The notes beneath the pieces were generated by a model that worked only from the letters and a program-made list of their open reading frames with translations, had not been told where the DNA came from and made no database searches. The translations under genes were made by a program, and so were the position numbers. This document shows positions 12,320-23,900 of a stretch of DNA of 64,000 nucleotides, in pieces (the first letter of the stretch is position 1; every line of letters begins with the position of its first letter). The stretch comes from Sipunculus nudus (taxonomy: Eukaryota > Annelida > Sipuncula > Golfingiida > Sipunculidae). Location of the stretch: NCBI GenBank assembly GCA_026874595.1, contig CM049318.1:56210250-56274249 (forward strand), read 5' to 3'.

Positions 12320-12466
12320 GTAAGCATACAGTGACGGGCTTAATATTTCGAGTAAAACAGTTATATAAAATTGAAAGTTAACTTATCAGATGAAACTTAC
12401 AAGTTATTATCAGATAAGATATTTCAGAAATATGTAGTGATAAAACTGTGCAATTTACATATCCAG

Positions 12467-12580
12467 GAAAATGAAAGATCGGAAAAACATGAACCAAGGT
12501 ACGAAGAAGCAAGACCAGCAAAGGTCGGAAGGCGAATCAATCTCTACCAGTACACAAGATGCAAGCAGTGACGCACCCAG
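12467..12580 (+). CDS. Lectin cytoplasmic tail exon 1
   Basis: Follows acatatccag| in phase 2 and encodes KMKDRKNMNQGTKK and then a Ser/Thr-rich stretch (SISTSTQDASSDAP). I end it at cccag|gttgtc because the next exon (15214) then continues in frame. If that weak donor is not used, the frame runs on to TAA at 12678-12680, which would be an alternative, shorter tail. Confidence 0.6.
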
Positions 12581-12690
12581 GTTGTCGCAAGGGACTTTTC
12601 ACCCAGAAAACCGAAAATCTACATCTAATCGCTTGATTTCACATCTGATAACATTTTTAGTAAATACGATACAAGATTAAAATTCATAAT

Positions 12691-12860
12691 CAGGGGCGGA
12701 TCCAGAATTTTAGAAAGGGGAGGGTCACGCCCAGGAAGACTGAAGGAAAACCTTACATAAAGTCCTCTGGTCCAGGAAGGATGGGGTCAAGGTAACAAAA
12801 TTTGGTTTGAAATCCAAGATGTTTCGGCTCCAAGAAAAGGGGGACCCCCTTAACCCACTT
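12691..12860. mobile_element. Small GGATCC-terminus element with ATAAT target duplication
   Basis: The left end CAGGGGCGGATCCAG matches the ends of the elements at 41111 and 44946. ATAAT flanks both sides (12686-12690 and 12861-12865). The right end (cccccttaacccactt) is not a good inverted copy, so this member is internally or terminally altered. It sits in the intron after cytoplasmic exon 1. Confidence 0.5.
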
Positions 12861-12894
12861 ATAATATAGTATTATTAGCGAACCTGTGAGCTTA

Positions 12895-13530
12895 TGCGAT
12901 GGCATTGCGTCGTCCGTCCGCCGTCCACAATCGTTCGTACGTTAACCTATGCTATCTCAGAAACCGTCAGAGCTAGCAGCTCCAAATTGCATGTAAATAT
13001 CAGCCATATGTCAAACGTTATCGGATTGAGCTTATTTTGTGGGTATCTGCATTTACTTTGATTGTATAGGAAAAACACCTTAAAATACTCTTCTCCAAAA
13101 CCGTCCAGCCGAATTGTCCGATGTTGCACAGAAGTAACCCCAGAAACAATCTCAAGTTTGTTCGAATGGTTCCAGTTCGTTGATTTTTGGCAGAGTTTAA
13201 CTTAGTTATCTGTCCAAAAAAGGATACTAAAATGTCAGTCTCAGAAACGGCTGAAGCTATCATCACCAAATTTTTTGCCAATCATGGTCACCTGAGTCAT
13301 ATCATAATTGAGGTTTTGGTGGCGCCGCCTGCATCGGCTTTTTTTTTGTACGGGGGTTATCAATGCCTGTATCATATTGAGAGCTACAAAAAAACATTTT
13401 CTCTGAAACCATATGGCCAAATTGTTTATTATCGCACAGAAATGATCCTAATGGTCATGATCAAATGGTCTCTGTTCAGTGACTTTTGGCTAAGTAATGG
13501 GAAACTGAATTTAAAAGCTTTAAAAAAAGG
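12895..13530 (+). repeat. Pearl-like element: CGTCC head plus about four degenerate tandem units
   Basis: The head gcgtcgtccgtccgccgtcc (12908-12927) is followed by repeated blocks at roughly 12955, 13090, 13235 and 13400. The blocks contain 'tctcagaaaccg' or 'tctccaaaaccg', then 'aaattg', and are spaced about 130-160 bp. Non-autonomous bivalve pearl elements are known for a tetranucleotide microsatellite next to a tandem core, and the layout here fits that. Confidence 0.55.
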
Positions 13531-14044
13531 AGATTCATGATTTAAATTAGTCATCCTACCAGACAAGGTTTATAATCACAGGTACTTATAGCTCTCTGAG
13601 GCTATTTTAAGTCGGTTGCACATGGATTATAAATAATTTGTATCCAATCTCAACTAAATTCAAGATTTCGCCATCAGTGAGATGTATCTAAATTATAGTT
13701 TTGCATTCACTCTGCATCTGTAATAATATCCCTATCTTCTTTTTATTAAAAGTCAGCCGCAAAGCAGTTTGAATTGGGAAAATGTATTTCAAGTAGGGAC
13801 CACTTTTGTGTACTGATGGCAGCACCTATCATTGGCAGATTGCCAAGATTTGCCAGTGCCTGGATGTTTGCCATTTGCCAAAGTTAAGCCAGCTCTATAA
13901 ATAACTTTATCACAGTGCCAGGATTGGAAGAGGCTTATGTGCTGCAGTCTGAATACTATAACAGCTTGGTGTGGTGTTTTCATGGTAAGTCTGTTGTTTC
14001 ATTTTAAACAAGTTAATGCAAGACTGTTTAATTCAAAGTTATTT

Positions 14045-15110
14045 CAAGTAGGGACCTTGACATTTGGCATGTTCATCCATCTTGAATAGTTTTCTAATAA
14101 ACTAGACAGGTGGTGCCACCTACTTTTGTTTTTGTCAAATAAATAAATGCCATTTTCTCTTGGGTGATTTGCAGTCTTGGCCTGATATTTTGTACATTCA
14201 TAGATTTGACTCCTCCCTCCCGTACCGAAGACTGGTGGCGCCATCTACAATCGTTTTCCCATTGCGTCTATTCGTACATGTGCTTTAGGTGAAAATTGCT
14301 AATATCTCAGGAGTGGGTCAAGGTGTTGGTCTGAAATTTGACATGTTCATCCATCTTGGGAAGTTTTCTTGTAAACCAGTCAGGAGGCATCACTTACCTT
14401 TCTGGTATCGTTTATTAAATTAATGCCCTTATTTCAGGAATGATTTGTAGTAATGGCCCAAGGTTGTCTATATTTATAGATTTTGGACTCCTCAATGCTG
14501 GGTTTAAGACTGGTGGCGCCATCTACAATAATTTTCCTGTGGCGTCCATCTGTACATGTTCTTTGGGTAAAAATTGTCCATATCTCAGGAGTGGATCAAG
14601 GTATTGTTCTGAAATTTGGCATGTTCATCCATCTTGGAAAGTTTTTACGTAAACCAGAAAGGTGGAGTCTCTGCCTTCAGGTTTTCTTAGAATAAATTAA
14701 TGCCCTTTTTTCAGAAGTGATTTGCAGTATTGGCCTGCAATTGTGTAAATCCATAGATTTTAATCTCCTCCGTCTTGTACTCAAGACTTGTGGCACCATC
14801 TGCAATAGTTTTCCTGTGGCATCCATCTTTTCATGTGCTTTGGGTGAAAATTGCTCCTATCTCAGCAATAGGATAAGGTTTTGTTCTGTAATTTTGCACG
14901 TACATCTATCCTGGAAAGCCGCGTAAGCCAGATGGATGGCGCCACCTAGCTACTGTTTTCAAAGAATAAATAAATGCCCTTTTCTATGGAATGATTTGCA
15001 GTATTGGCCTGAAATTGTGCATATCCAAAAATCTTGGAATCCTCCCTCTTGTACTCAAGACTGCTGGCGCCTTCATCTATTCGTACATGTGTTTTAGGTG
15101 TAGGCCTTGT
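14045..15110. repeat. Tandem array, ~280-bp unit, about four copies, in lectin intron
   Basis: The block 'atagatttt..actcctc..gtac..aagactggtggcgcca' recurs at about 14200, 14475, 14752 and 15024 (spacing about 272-288). Each is followed by a shared 'tgtacatgtgctttgggtgaaaattgc'-type block, a 'ggcatgttcatccatcttgg'-type block, and an 'aataaataaatgccctttt'-type block. Several chance open frames (14440-14652, 14717-14926, 14991-15347) are translations of successive units. Confidence 0.85.
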
Positions 15111-15213
15111 GTTTTGTATTTGAGATTTGTATGTATGTTCAAATATGTATTTTGTTATTATGAATGTGCTAAGACATTCATACCATTAAGATCTGTGCAA
15201 TGTTCATATCCAG

Positions 15214-15324
15214 GCAACCGCCTAGGTCAGACAACTCGGCACCAGTCAAAGATGAAGAGAAACCACTGCTCCCCAAGGAATTCGAACTTTCTGGTAAAAA
15301 GGCCACAGAGATCAACAAACACAG
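15214..15324 (+). CDS. Lectin cytoplasmic tail exon 2 with acidic di-leucine motif
   Basis: 111 nt, phase 2 to phase 2, after ttcatatccag| and before aacacag|gttta. It encodes QPPRSDNSAPVKD, EEKPLLPKEF, and ELSGKKATEINKH. E-E-K-P-L-L fits the [DE]xxxL[LI] clathrin-adaptor sorting signal and suggests endocytosis or lysosomal targeting. The - strand copy also has an ExxxLL (E-N-M-R-L-L) in its tail. Confidence 0.6.
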
Positions 15325-16358
15325 GTTTAGTCTGTTTTCTTCTCTAAGAACACCACAGAAACAGGCTTTGTTTACGTTTACATCTTTTATCTAATTAAGA
15401 TATTTTTAAATTCCAAACACAAGGAGAATATAGTTTCATGACATATATTTTGTCATATAATATTGCAGTAGTGAAACCTTTAACAATGAAGATTGATAGA
15501 TCACTTTAAGGAGTCCTATTTTCAGTCCAACTTGCAAAGAATCAAGATGTTGTTAAATTCAGTTACAAAATGTCGCAGAACGACATGTCAACAGAGCAAA
15601 AGTGTAGACAAAAGTTTTTTTTACAAGATTATCAAATATTAGCACGTTCTTATGAAAAGGAATCTCGTCAAACTTAGGCCTAGAAAAAAACTTGTTTTAC
15701 CTGAGTAAGTGAAATCTCAACCAAAAGTATTTTGGGTATAATTAAGTATTTTTACCAAAAAGGTTAAAGTATTTGAAAACTTGAATTTAAAATCACACAC
15801 TTTTAGTTATTTTTTGTATTGGCGAACATGGCATGCTTAATAAATTCCGTAGTTGCAATCCCCCCCAAAGGAATGAATAAAACAAACTTTTAATAATCAT
15901 TAATTTTACACGTTTTCTGCATATGTTAAAAATTCAATCTAGACCATCAGACGTCGCTTTTAGGGATATTTGTCAATATGTTGAATAGGATAATGATTTT
16001 CATCATTTATATATTTGTACATTTGCCAGTCATACATACCTCTCTGATCGGGGGCATTAATATTTAATAACTTTGTTGCAACGTGTCTCCTTTTCAAATT
16101 ATTTTTTCCAAGAACTTTATTCTAAATTAATTACATTTTGTTCACAGTATTCATCAAAATTGGACGACACTTATCCAGTTTTGAAATTATTTACACGATG
16201 CCGTTGATGATTGCAACAATTTTTCATATAAAAGATACAAAACGTCCACCGGACCCATCTCCGGACCCAACGGGTCCATATCCGGTCACAAAAAGTATAA
16301 TTTTCCTGATTGGAGTACAGAAGGAAATAATTGGAACATTAAATTTCCGTTGCTCCAG

Positions 16359-16490
16359 GGAAACTAGCGGTCCATGTGACACTGGTATAGTTAGGAAAAG
16401 CAAGGAAAGAAGCAATACACAAAAGACCAAGACCCCCCTGACAGATTTAAGTAATAAAACGATAGTGGGTCATGAGGGCGACATGCATGG
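16359..16490 (+). CDS. Lectin cytoplasmic tail exon 3 (probable)
   Basis: 132 nt between ttgctccag| and gcatgg|gtaatg, phase 2 to phase 2, continuing the tail frame. It encodes a hydrophilic, Lys/Thr-rich segment (ETSGPCDTGIVRKSKERS, then TPLTDLSNKT, then GHEGDMHG). There is no domain signature. The assignment rests on phase continuity and open frame. Confidence 0.45.
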
Positions 16491-16721
16491 GTAATGTCTT
16501 TACATGCACTACAACGAACATAAATTAAACGCTTTAACTCGGCTTCAAGTACGCTATATACTTTTATAATTTTGTTTCCAAGCTATCCTTTGTGTACGAT
16601 TACCCTCTCATCCGGTCGTATTCATTGTGAAATATTCGTGATAATTTGGATAGATGTACATCAAAACTTACATTCAGTGTCATCTAGGAGGTAATATATA
16701 TAGTACATATTTTATGTTTAG

Positions 16722-16837
16722 GGTAAAGGCAGATGCCAAGGGAACTGACACTGTAGACTACCACAAAAAAAAAATGTCATGACCGGTACTGCTGTTTCCG
16801 GTCAGAAGGATGACGGGACTCCTGGGAAACATACAAG
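16722..16837 (+). pseudogene. Lectin cytoplasmic tail exon 4, homopolymer frame break
   Basis: Lies between tgtttag| and atacaag|gtatt. It opens in the tail frame (VKADAKGTDTVDYHKKK) and then meets TGA after an A10 run at 16764-16773. With a different A count the rest reads TGTAVSGQKDDGTPGKH and leaves in phase 2 for the next exon. So this is either a real frameshift, a sequencing slip, or the natural C-terminus. Confidence 0.4.
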
Positions 16838-16929
16838 GTATTAATTAAACTATTTAAAAAAAATATTTTTGTGACAGTGATAAATTTCGTTAACGCATTT
16901 GTTAAGACATTTGCTAACATTTTTTGCAG

Positions 16930-16987
16930 TGCCAAGATATCTCTGACGGATTGTGATATTATTATTATAAACAACCTTTAAAATAAA
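16930..16987 (+). CDS. Lectin terminal exon and polyadenylation signal (probable)
   Basis: After ttttttgcag| the phase-2 frame gives AKISLTDCD and a short Ile/Asn tail ending at TAA 16979-16981. It is followed at once by AATAAA (16982-16987). The close stop/AATAAA pairing supports a 3' end here. Confidence 0.4.
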
Positions 16988-17282
16988 AGATTATCAACAG
17001 TTAAGAAATAAACTATACGAAAAGAGGGGAAGACTTAGGGGAAGAAAATAAGCTACAGCTTATGTAATTAAGGATTACAATTTTGGATATATGGCCAAAA
17101 AATATGTTTGTGGAGGATCGAGTGCAATGCCCCCTAGCAGCCATATCACGAAAATGAAAAATTATTTTCGGGATAATAATGTAAGACCTATAATGTACAA
17201 GTTTCAAAAGGATTGCTGCAAAACTGTTCCCGTATAATTCTATATGTAAGACGCAAAAATCAGCAAGCAATAGAACTAAGAA

Positions 17283-17765
17283 CAGTATCTAAATAACCAA
17301 TGCATTGATCGCCGTGAATATTTGCATGCTCATTGACCATGGAATGTTTCATGAGTTCCTGTGGACTGGTGGCCCGACCTGGATTTAATCAAACGTTTAC
17401 GCACTTTTACTCTATTTTTGAGACCTTTAAAGATGTGGTCATCTGTTAACAGGACACAAATCGTAACCATTGAACCTAGAAACTTCTAAGTTGACATCCA
17501 GAGAGGTCAATCAAATATCTTCATGAGAAACCTGAAACTAGGTCTCTATTACCCATGAGTTATCGGGCTTAGAACATTCCCCCCCCCCAAGAATAATTAA
17601 AGATTTAATACAAAAGTTTCAGTATCTGAATAACTAATGCATTGAACGCCAAACGGGATGCGCCAACTTGTTTTTTTTTTATTTGTTCGCATGTTTTCTC
17701 TATTTTTTTAAACCCACAAAGATGTGGTCATCTGTTAATCTCTGATTTCCGAGTGTCCAATGTTC
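17283..17765. repeat. Diverged tandem pair, ~340-bp spacing
   Basis: The blocks 'ctaatgcattga..cgcc' and 'aaagatgtggtcatctgttaa' occur at about 17297/17434 and again at 17633/17718. Between copies the sequence is diverged. Surrounding sequence from 16990 to 19040 holds no recognisable gene. Confidence 0.5.
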
Positions 17766-18867
17766 TCCATGCGTCCTCTAGGCGCCGTTTTTTTCGACGC
17801 GAGGGAAATCCCGCTTGTTCATGAGTCTCAAACACTCCTCAGGGTCGGGTGTCTCATTTGTCATGTTTCTTTCTTGTCGCTGCTCTGGATCGGAGCTAAC
17901 AAACATCGATGTAAATATTCCCTAGCTGGCTGCAAAAAGTAATTATCGATGCTTAGAATAATATATCCATGTTTAACAAGGAGGTCAAGCTTCACTTCGG
18001 TCCTAGTGGCATTGTGTTGCTGGGGATAAAATCATCTCCAAGAGACGTGTATCCCTGCCAGGGATACTCTACTCCAGTCCATTGACCTTAGTCGTGTTAA
18101 GAATTTGTACTATTCGTATGGAATCTTTAAGAATTATATGGAACGTCAGTTAATGGAACACTGGATTTGATGAATTTTGTGTTTTAACACTAGTGTTTTA
18201 TTTAAATGATCGATATAAATCTTTAAAAAGTAATCTTAAACACAAAAATCAGGTTGATATATGGGCTCATTGTCCCATTGTAAAGTACATAACTGCTTAA
18301 CAACAAATCACTCTTTCCATTAGTTTCGTGTCAGGTATGATCAAGCTATAGATATATGCGAGTATGCTCTCTCTTTGGCATTCTTTGTTTATTTTCTCTC
18401 TCCAGCAAGGATCTTTCCTTTTCTCTGTTTCCAGAGACATTTGATTTCCTATATATTTCACACGCTCCCACTCATTTCTCTCTTACTTAAGCAGGAATCC
18501 ATAACTCTCTCCCACATTCTCTGTCATTTCTCTCTCATAAAATGCATTTAGTATTGTATTTGTATTGTATATGTGTGTTCACATTTTTGCACATATATGC
18601 ATACATCTGATACATGTAAGTGTGTATTCATATGTTCGTATAAGTATTAATATGTAGACCAACTTGTAAGAAGTTCATCAGTGCTCATAGCATGTTTGTT
18701 TTGCTTAAGCACTTAGTTTCAACATTTCCTGGCAAAGAATGTGCTCTTATTAATGGTAAAATTCGTCCTGACTAGAAATAAGATATTGTGGTCCGATATC
18801 TTAAGGACTGTGGTCAGAGATCGTAAGGATTTATTTCAGAGATGGCAGTAAGTTGAAGACTGCGTGT

Positions 18868-18888
18868 TATATATATATATATATATAT
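18868..18888. repeat. Short (TA)n tract
   Basis: About 10 TA repeats. Confidence 0.85.
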
Positions 18889-19059
18889 TCTCATAAAACA
18901 GCATCACTCCGGACAACATGCTGGACTTCAAATGCACTTATAACCTAAACATAATCATTACATAACCTTAATCACAAGTAGATATTAAACATTGCCCGTC
19001 ATATCCAAGTATAATTATAAAACTGACAGACTCAACCTGTCACATTAACCCCCTTACTA

Positions 19060-19515
19060 CAAAATGTAATTCCGACATTTCGTGTAAAACATCTTGAGAT
19101 GATATGGCTCAAGACCTATATAATATATAAACTTTAATTATTTCACACGGATTGTACAACTAGTTATAATAACTTATACAAGGCACTCTCCTTGGCTCGG
19201 ATGTTGGCGCTCTTTAGTCAGTAAGGGTGGAGGAAACCGGAGGGCCCGGATAAAACCACAGACCTTGAACGGGCAACTACAACCCACTCTCATAGCCACT
19301 CCGAGAATCGAACCCGGGTGGCCAGCGGAGAAGGTCGAGCGTTTAACAACTCAGTTGTCCAGGTCCTATAGGAACCACCAAAATGTCATCCCGACATTTC
19401 GTGAAAAATATCGTGAAACGATAAGGCGCAATGCCTGTATGAACCAAGAAAAATGTCATCCCGACATTTCGTGTATACCATCTTGAGAGGACAAGGTTTA
19501 AGACCTACAAGAACC
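19060..19515. repeat. ~65-70 bp 'gacatttcgtg' repeat, three copies, interrupted by a SINE
   Basis: Units near 19060, 19380 and 19450 share 'aatgtcatcccgacatttcgtg', 'atcttgaga', 'aaggctcaagacctata' and 'gaaccac'-type blocks. The first and second copies are separated by the SINE at 19155-19372, so the SINE probably inserted into a pre-existing tandem array. Confidence 0.6.
19155..19372 (-). mobile_element. tRNA-derived SINE
   Basis: On the - strand there is a tRNA-like head with an A-box-like segment (complement of 19345-19356) and a B-box reading GGGTTCGATTCTC (complement of 19303-19315). It is followed by a non-tRNA body containing TCCGGTTTCCTCCACC and an AT-rich tail. This is the standard layout of a Pol III-transcribed tRNA SINE. 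Mismatches make a functional tRNA unlikely. Confidence 0.7.
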
Positions 19516-20399
19516 ACTGCAACATTTGTAACAAATACTGACTAACAAAACCCAATATCGGAATACGAACCGATACCCCCAAACGGAATATTATTATGAC
19601 TAATACTAGCTGTACTTACTACACCCCTGCAAACAAGTTTATCAAACCTAAACTCAATAAAGTTACTGCACCGATTATCCTGAAATCCCCCATACAGTAA
19701 CACTAAAATAAAGGAAAATTATAACGGGATCGGAGATCTGGTGATAGCATACAAATAATATAAAGAAATTCCTTTTAAAAACTGCGCTGCTTCCATGTTG
19801 AAGGTCTGACATACCTGCGTTTATTCACCTTGTGTCTCCATCTCATTTATTATTTCACCGCTACGCCTAGTGATCGGGGAGGAACTTGTTAAGTGTTAAC
19901 TTGTGTTGTAATAGGACGAGGTACCGTACGTAACTCCTCCGACTCTACTTCTCATGATGCCATGCTTGGGTGAAGTGCCACGTCTCTTACCTTAGGCAAC
20001 CAGAATTTGCGATCTTGGTCTGAGATTCTTTCCCAGAGAAAGACAAATGTCCTATTTGCGAAGGCAGGATTCGATTCAGAGTTTTCTGTGGTCCTTCCTT
20101 GTCCTATGTTTCAAATTCATAAAGAGGGATATCTGGATTTTACTGTGACACCGCAATATGTACAAGTTTCTGTCATTTATCTGCCAATTTCTGTTTACCT
20201 TTGAAGTCTACGTTTCTTATAAGTATAAAAATTCCCCTCTGCGTACAGACCATAGGGGAAACAAATAATTTCCTTAAAATGATTACATTCCCGTGGCTTT
20301 CCATGATTCCTTCGAAACATAAGGTAGAACGGGGAAATTTAGTGCAGCTGTGTGCACGAATTAGAGGTGCAATATATTTATTTCCAATCGGCTATTTGA

Positions 20400-20745
20400 T
20401 GGTTCAAGGATAACGATCATATCCAGGAATGTTTTGTTAATTCGTTCACATTCACCATTTCCACTTGGTGGTAGGGTGAGGTTCTCGACTTTGTAATACA
20501 AGCCACCTCGCATAGATGTTTGATGGTGGAACCTGACAACCACATATTGCAGATTTCAGGCACATCGATCGAATTACCAGTATTCATTTGCTATTTCTCG
20601 CTGGCGATATAAAAAACCGTCTCGTACAGACATTTTCTTCAATTCTTTATACAAGATACGCAGGTCCTTTGAATCTGACTCTTTCACGTAGAATACCTCT
20701 TCCAGTTACCATTAAAGGAAGTGGACGATTTAACTCTGAACCTGC
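20400..20745 (-). pseudogene. Degenerate Ty3/gypsy-type pol fragment (integrase region)
   Basis: On the - strand, the segment near 20440-20405 reads SGNGECERINKTFLDM. This matches the conserved end of the retroelement integrase core, where the family has HP-x-GN-x-x-ER-x-N. Upstream in another frame is a region like that just before integrase in such pols (DLRILYKELKKMSVRDG, then LYRQRE). Frameshifts and stops separate the pieces, so it is a fossil. No LTR was identified around it. Confidence 0.55.
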
Positions 20746-20989
20746 TTAATTCATTTAATGCATCCACAAACATCGTATACAAGGATTTCATACGCACTTA
20801 TTATCACAGTCAGTCCAAATCTTAAGGTCAAACGAGTAAGAAAAGGCCAATAGGCGCTGCCATGTTGCTTTTGACAGCCCAGACGCTGCCGACGTAACTG
20901 GAACCCTACTGTAGCAGCACAGAGTTTGCCCTCAGATTTGTAATCTCCAGCAGGAAGGCTGTTCACCAGAGAGCCATCTGCTTGTGCCG

Positions 20990-23900
20990 CAGTAGTGCTG
21001 TGCGGGGGTTAGGGTGAAGGTCACTGCCGACAGAACAGCATAGCTAGCCTGCAAGCAACACGCGATTTCAGTAAAACTCAGCCGTATTTGGTTCAAGCCA
21101 GAGATGCGTCATTGCGAACAAGTACTGTCAAGTGACAAAAAAAAGTTCGGATTGGGACTGTAACACTCGGCTAAATTGGCGAGGCTTTAGGAATATGGTG
21201 TCGGTGCAGAAATCGTGTAAAGATGCCGACCAGTCGGTAATGCGTTGGCTGCAAAGAGTTGGGAGAAAAGGTGTCCTTCATACTTATTTTCAGATGAATT
21301 CTTTATGCGACTTTGGATATGATTGTATATGTAATGTCTGAATGTCTGAAAAGAATTTCATTCATATTACATTATACTATTCCAATGCAGGTCAAAGAAT
21401 TACTGAATTATTTTTAGAGTATTTATTGAAACAGTTTATAATAATAAAGATAGTGGCTTATACAGGCGATTAGATAAGTTTCATCCACGGTGGAAGTTCA
21501 AAGGGAATAACCTATAAAGCAATAACGCCCTCCTTGGCAATTCAAAAAATATATTTGTTCTGTAGCATTTGTACATTTATCGAATGACCAATTAACCAAT
21601 GCATCTAAAAACATTAAAAACAGCTCACAAGAACACATAATTTGACATGTATGGCAAATAAAGAACACCTTTGACATATTTCTGAGTGACAAATGATAAA
21701 TCAGCTTTCACGTCACACATTTTTTATGTAAAGGGTGATCATTCATATCTTAGTGAATGTGAGTGTAAAACCTGAAAAGAAACCCTGTGTACTTGGGATT
21801 TCCGCCATCCGGCACTCAATAATGATATATGGGGTATCATGTTCCCACACTAGTCATGTTAATCTTCAATAGACAGGCTACTTCATATTCAATTAACAAC
21901 TTCCTGCTGATTCATGTTACCCTGTTACCACCAGCCGGCTTGTGCATTTACTACATCACCTAGGGATGAATGTGAAGGGGGGGGGGGCTTGAATAACCGT
22001 GATTGGTCTTCTGTCAGTCTCTCATGTCTGACAAGCTCTTATGATTCAGCTACCACAGGGGAATAAATTGGAACTATCACATAGACTGATTGCATTTTGT
22101 TTTATAAATTTTCTTTTTAGTGATTGATTTGATTGTTTACTGCTAATTTTTTAAATTTAACATATTTCAGGTTTTTAGTTTTTTTTATAAATCAGGCAGT
22201 TTTGTGGTATATTCATTATAAACAGAATTTATAAAACGAATGTGCGTTTGGTATTTTTTAAACATTCCAGACGGCCTGTGCTATATTTAATTCAGAAAAG
22301 CTATCATAGGTATCATATTCAGCTGATTGATTGTGCTTCTGATGTTAGGTATGGACAATAATCTACTGAATTTTATGTTTCTATTTGTGCAGTATTTGAT
22401 GAATATCTGTTATTTTATTTACTCTGCAAACGTTTTAGAAAAAAAAATTCCAGGCTGTGTTTAATTAGTTTTTTTCTATCCTGATTTAATTTTTTATATA
22501 GTTGTTATGTGTGTCAAATTGTTGAGCCTTACTTTGCCTAAAAGCATCGGGGCTAAGTCGTTCAGGCCTGGTACTTTTCATGTTCGTCATTATTGCCACT
22601 TTATTGGGCTCAAAGTAATCCTGCATGAAATGTTTTTCACTTTTTATGCTGCCCTTGCTGAATGGATAAGTGACCACGGAGATTCCATGGCCGATGTTGT
22701 GCACCCGTTTCTGCGCTAATTCCCGTTTTCTCGGTTATTCTGGGATCATGAAGAACGCTATCCTACGGTTAAAGCATTGGCATCTTTCATACCTGTTGTT
22801 AATTTCGATGCTATGTGAATGCTGTGAGTAATATACGTACAACGGAAGTGCCAGGGGTAGGGTTCAAACCGCGTCATAGTCCGGCGCTTCCCAGAGGTAG
22901 TTTCACATTGTAACATATAAAGATACAAATTATTATGAGTTTTGAATGCACCCGGTCGACAATTATTTATTGCTAATTAATTAACTGGGATTAAATTTCG
23001 AGGCTTCCTAAAACCCGAATGCCTAGTAGTAGTATAATGGACTGGAAGTGGTGCACTGGGCTGGTATACAATCCGATGGGTGGTGTTAATCACGTTGCTA
23101 CGACCGGGGACTGGTATTCAACAGACCCATACCCAAGTAACAACTCCTGTCTACGTGACCCGTACCCTTTTCCAGTATATGCGGTCTATAGGTCCTAATT
23201 CTGACAAACGTATTGTGTTAAAAGAACTTGTCATCATAACCATGTCCTTATGACCTGGTACGTGCAGAGCAAGAGGTTCCTACACTTATGGCTTCTCTTC
23301 TGTTAACAAATCTTATAACTGTCTACTCAGCTTTAGGCTGTGATGAAGAGTAATATCGCTGAGATAATGACTCTCCTTTCTCTGCACTAACTACCTCAAT
23401 ACTCAGTGTGCTCTCATCTAGCAAATATAGAGCTTTCAGGTTAGCTTTCACCTTGTGTAAAAAAACCATGAAGGCTGAATCATCTTTCGGATATACCAAT
23501 GATCAATCAACCTGTGGATCCATGTATTTATTCAAAAGTTCAATGAAATCACGTAACGTACTACCAGAAAGTACTTTGTACAACACAATGCTGCGATCAG
23601 GCAGAGCTATCTTGACAATGACGTTTAGAAGAAAGCAAATCAAAATTAACATTCATACAAACGATGGAAGATGGCAAAACTCTTAGCAGTATAAACCTAT
23701 AATACTTCCACCTGCCTTAACTGCTATACAAAATCGCCGCAAGATCCTAAATGGATGACCGGGCTAACGGTCGGACGAATTCAAGCAGGTCTACATACAA
23801 AGTACACTTTTACCGTTGATCTGGATATTTAAGGGTAAATATGAATCATCCCTTAGGATTCAAGTATACTGTGCCTGGACTAAGGACAACAATTACTGAT

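Larger units (their letters stand above)
6120..16981 (+). pseudogene. C-type-lectin-like type I membrane receptor gene, probably pseudogenised (12-exon model)
   Basis: Exons at 6120-6165, 8641-8860, 9558-9689, 9959-10225, 10542-10580, 11189-11227, 12211-12319, 12467-12580, 15214-15324, 16359-16490, 16722-16837 and 16930-16981 join with consistent phases: phase 1 through the ectodomain and phase 2 through the tail. They encode a signal peptide, a short-form CTLD, the N-terminal part of a second CTLD, a Ser/Thr-rich stalk, one transmembrane helix and a basic-then-polar cytoplasmic tail. Related exons lie on the opposite strand at 59.7-55.9 kb. Lesions are TAA at 8712-8714, one extra A near 8769, TGA at 10183-10185, and an A10 run near 16764 that puts the tail out of frame. 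CTLD proteins of this sort are innate-immunity or cell-recognition receptors, and neither CTLD has the EPN/QPD plus WND calcium-site motifs. The ligand is unknown. Splicing is inferred by eye. Confidence 0.75.

Noticed and set aside
14440..15394. Several + frames in the lectin intron
   Set aside because: They are successive units of the ~280-bp tandem array. Only 15214-15324 has splice borders and tail-frame continuity.
16138..16358. Start of the 118-codon frame with Pro/Asp repeats (PPDPSPDP)
   Set aside because: No acceptor in the right phase. I keep only the part from 16359, which fits the tail phase.
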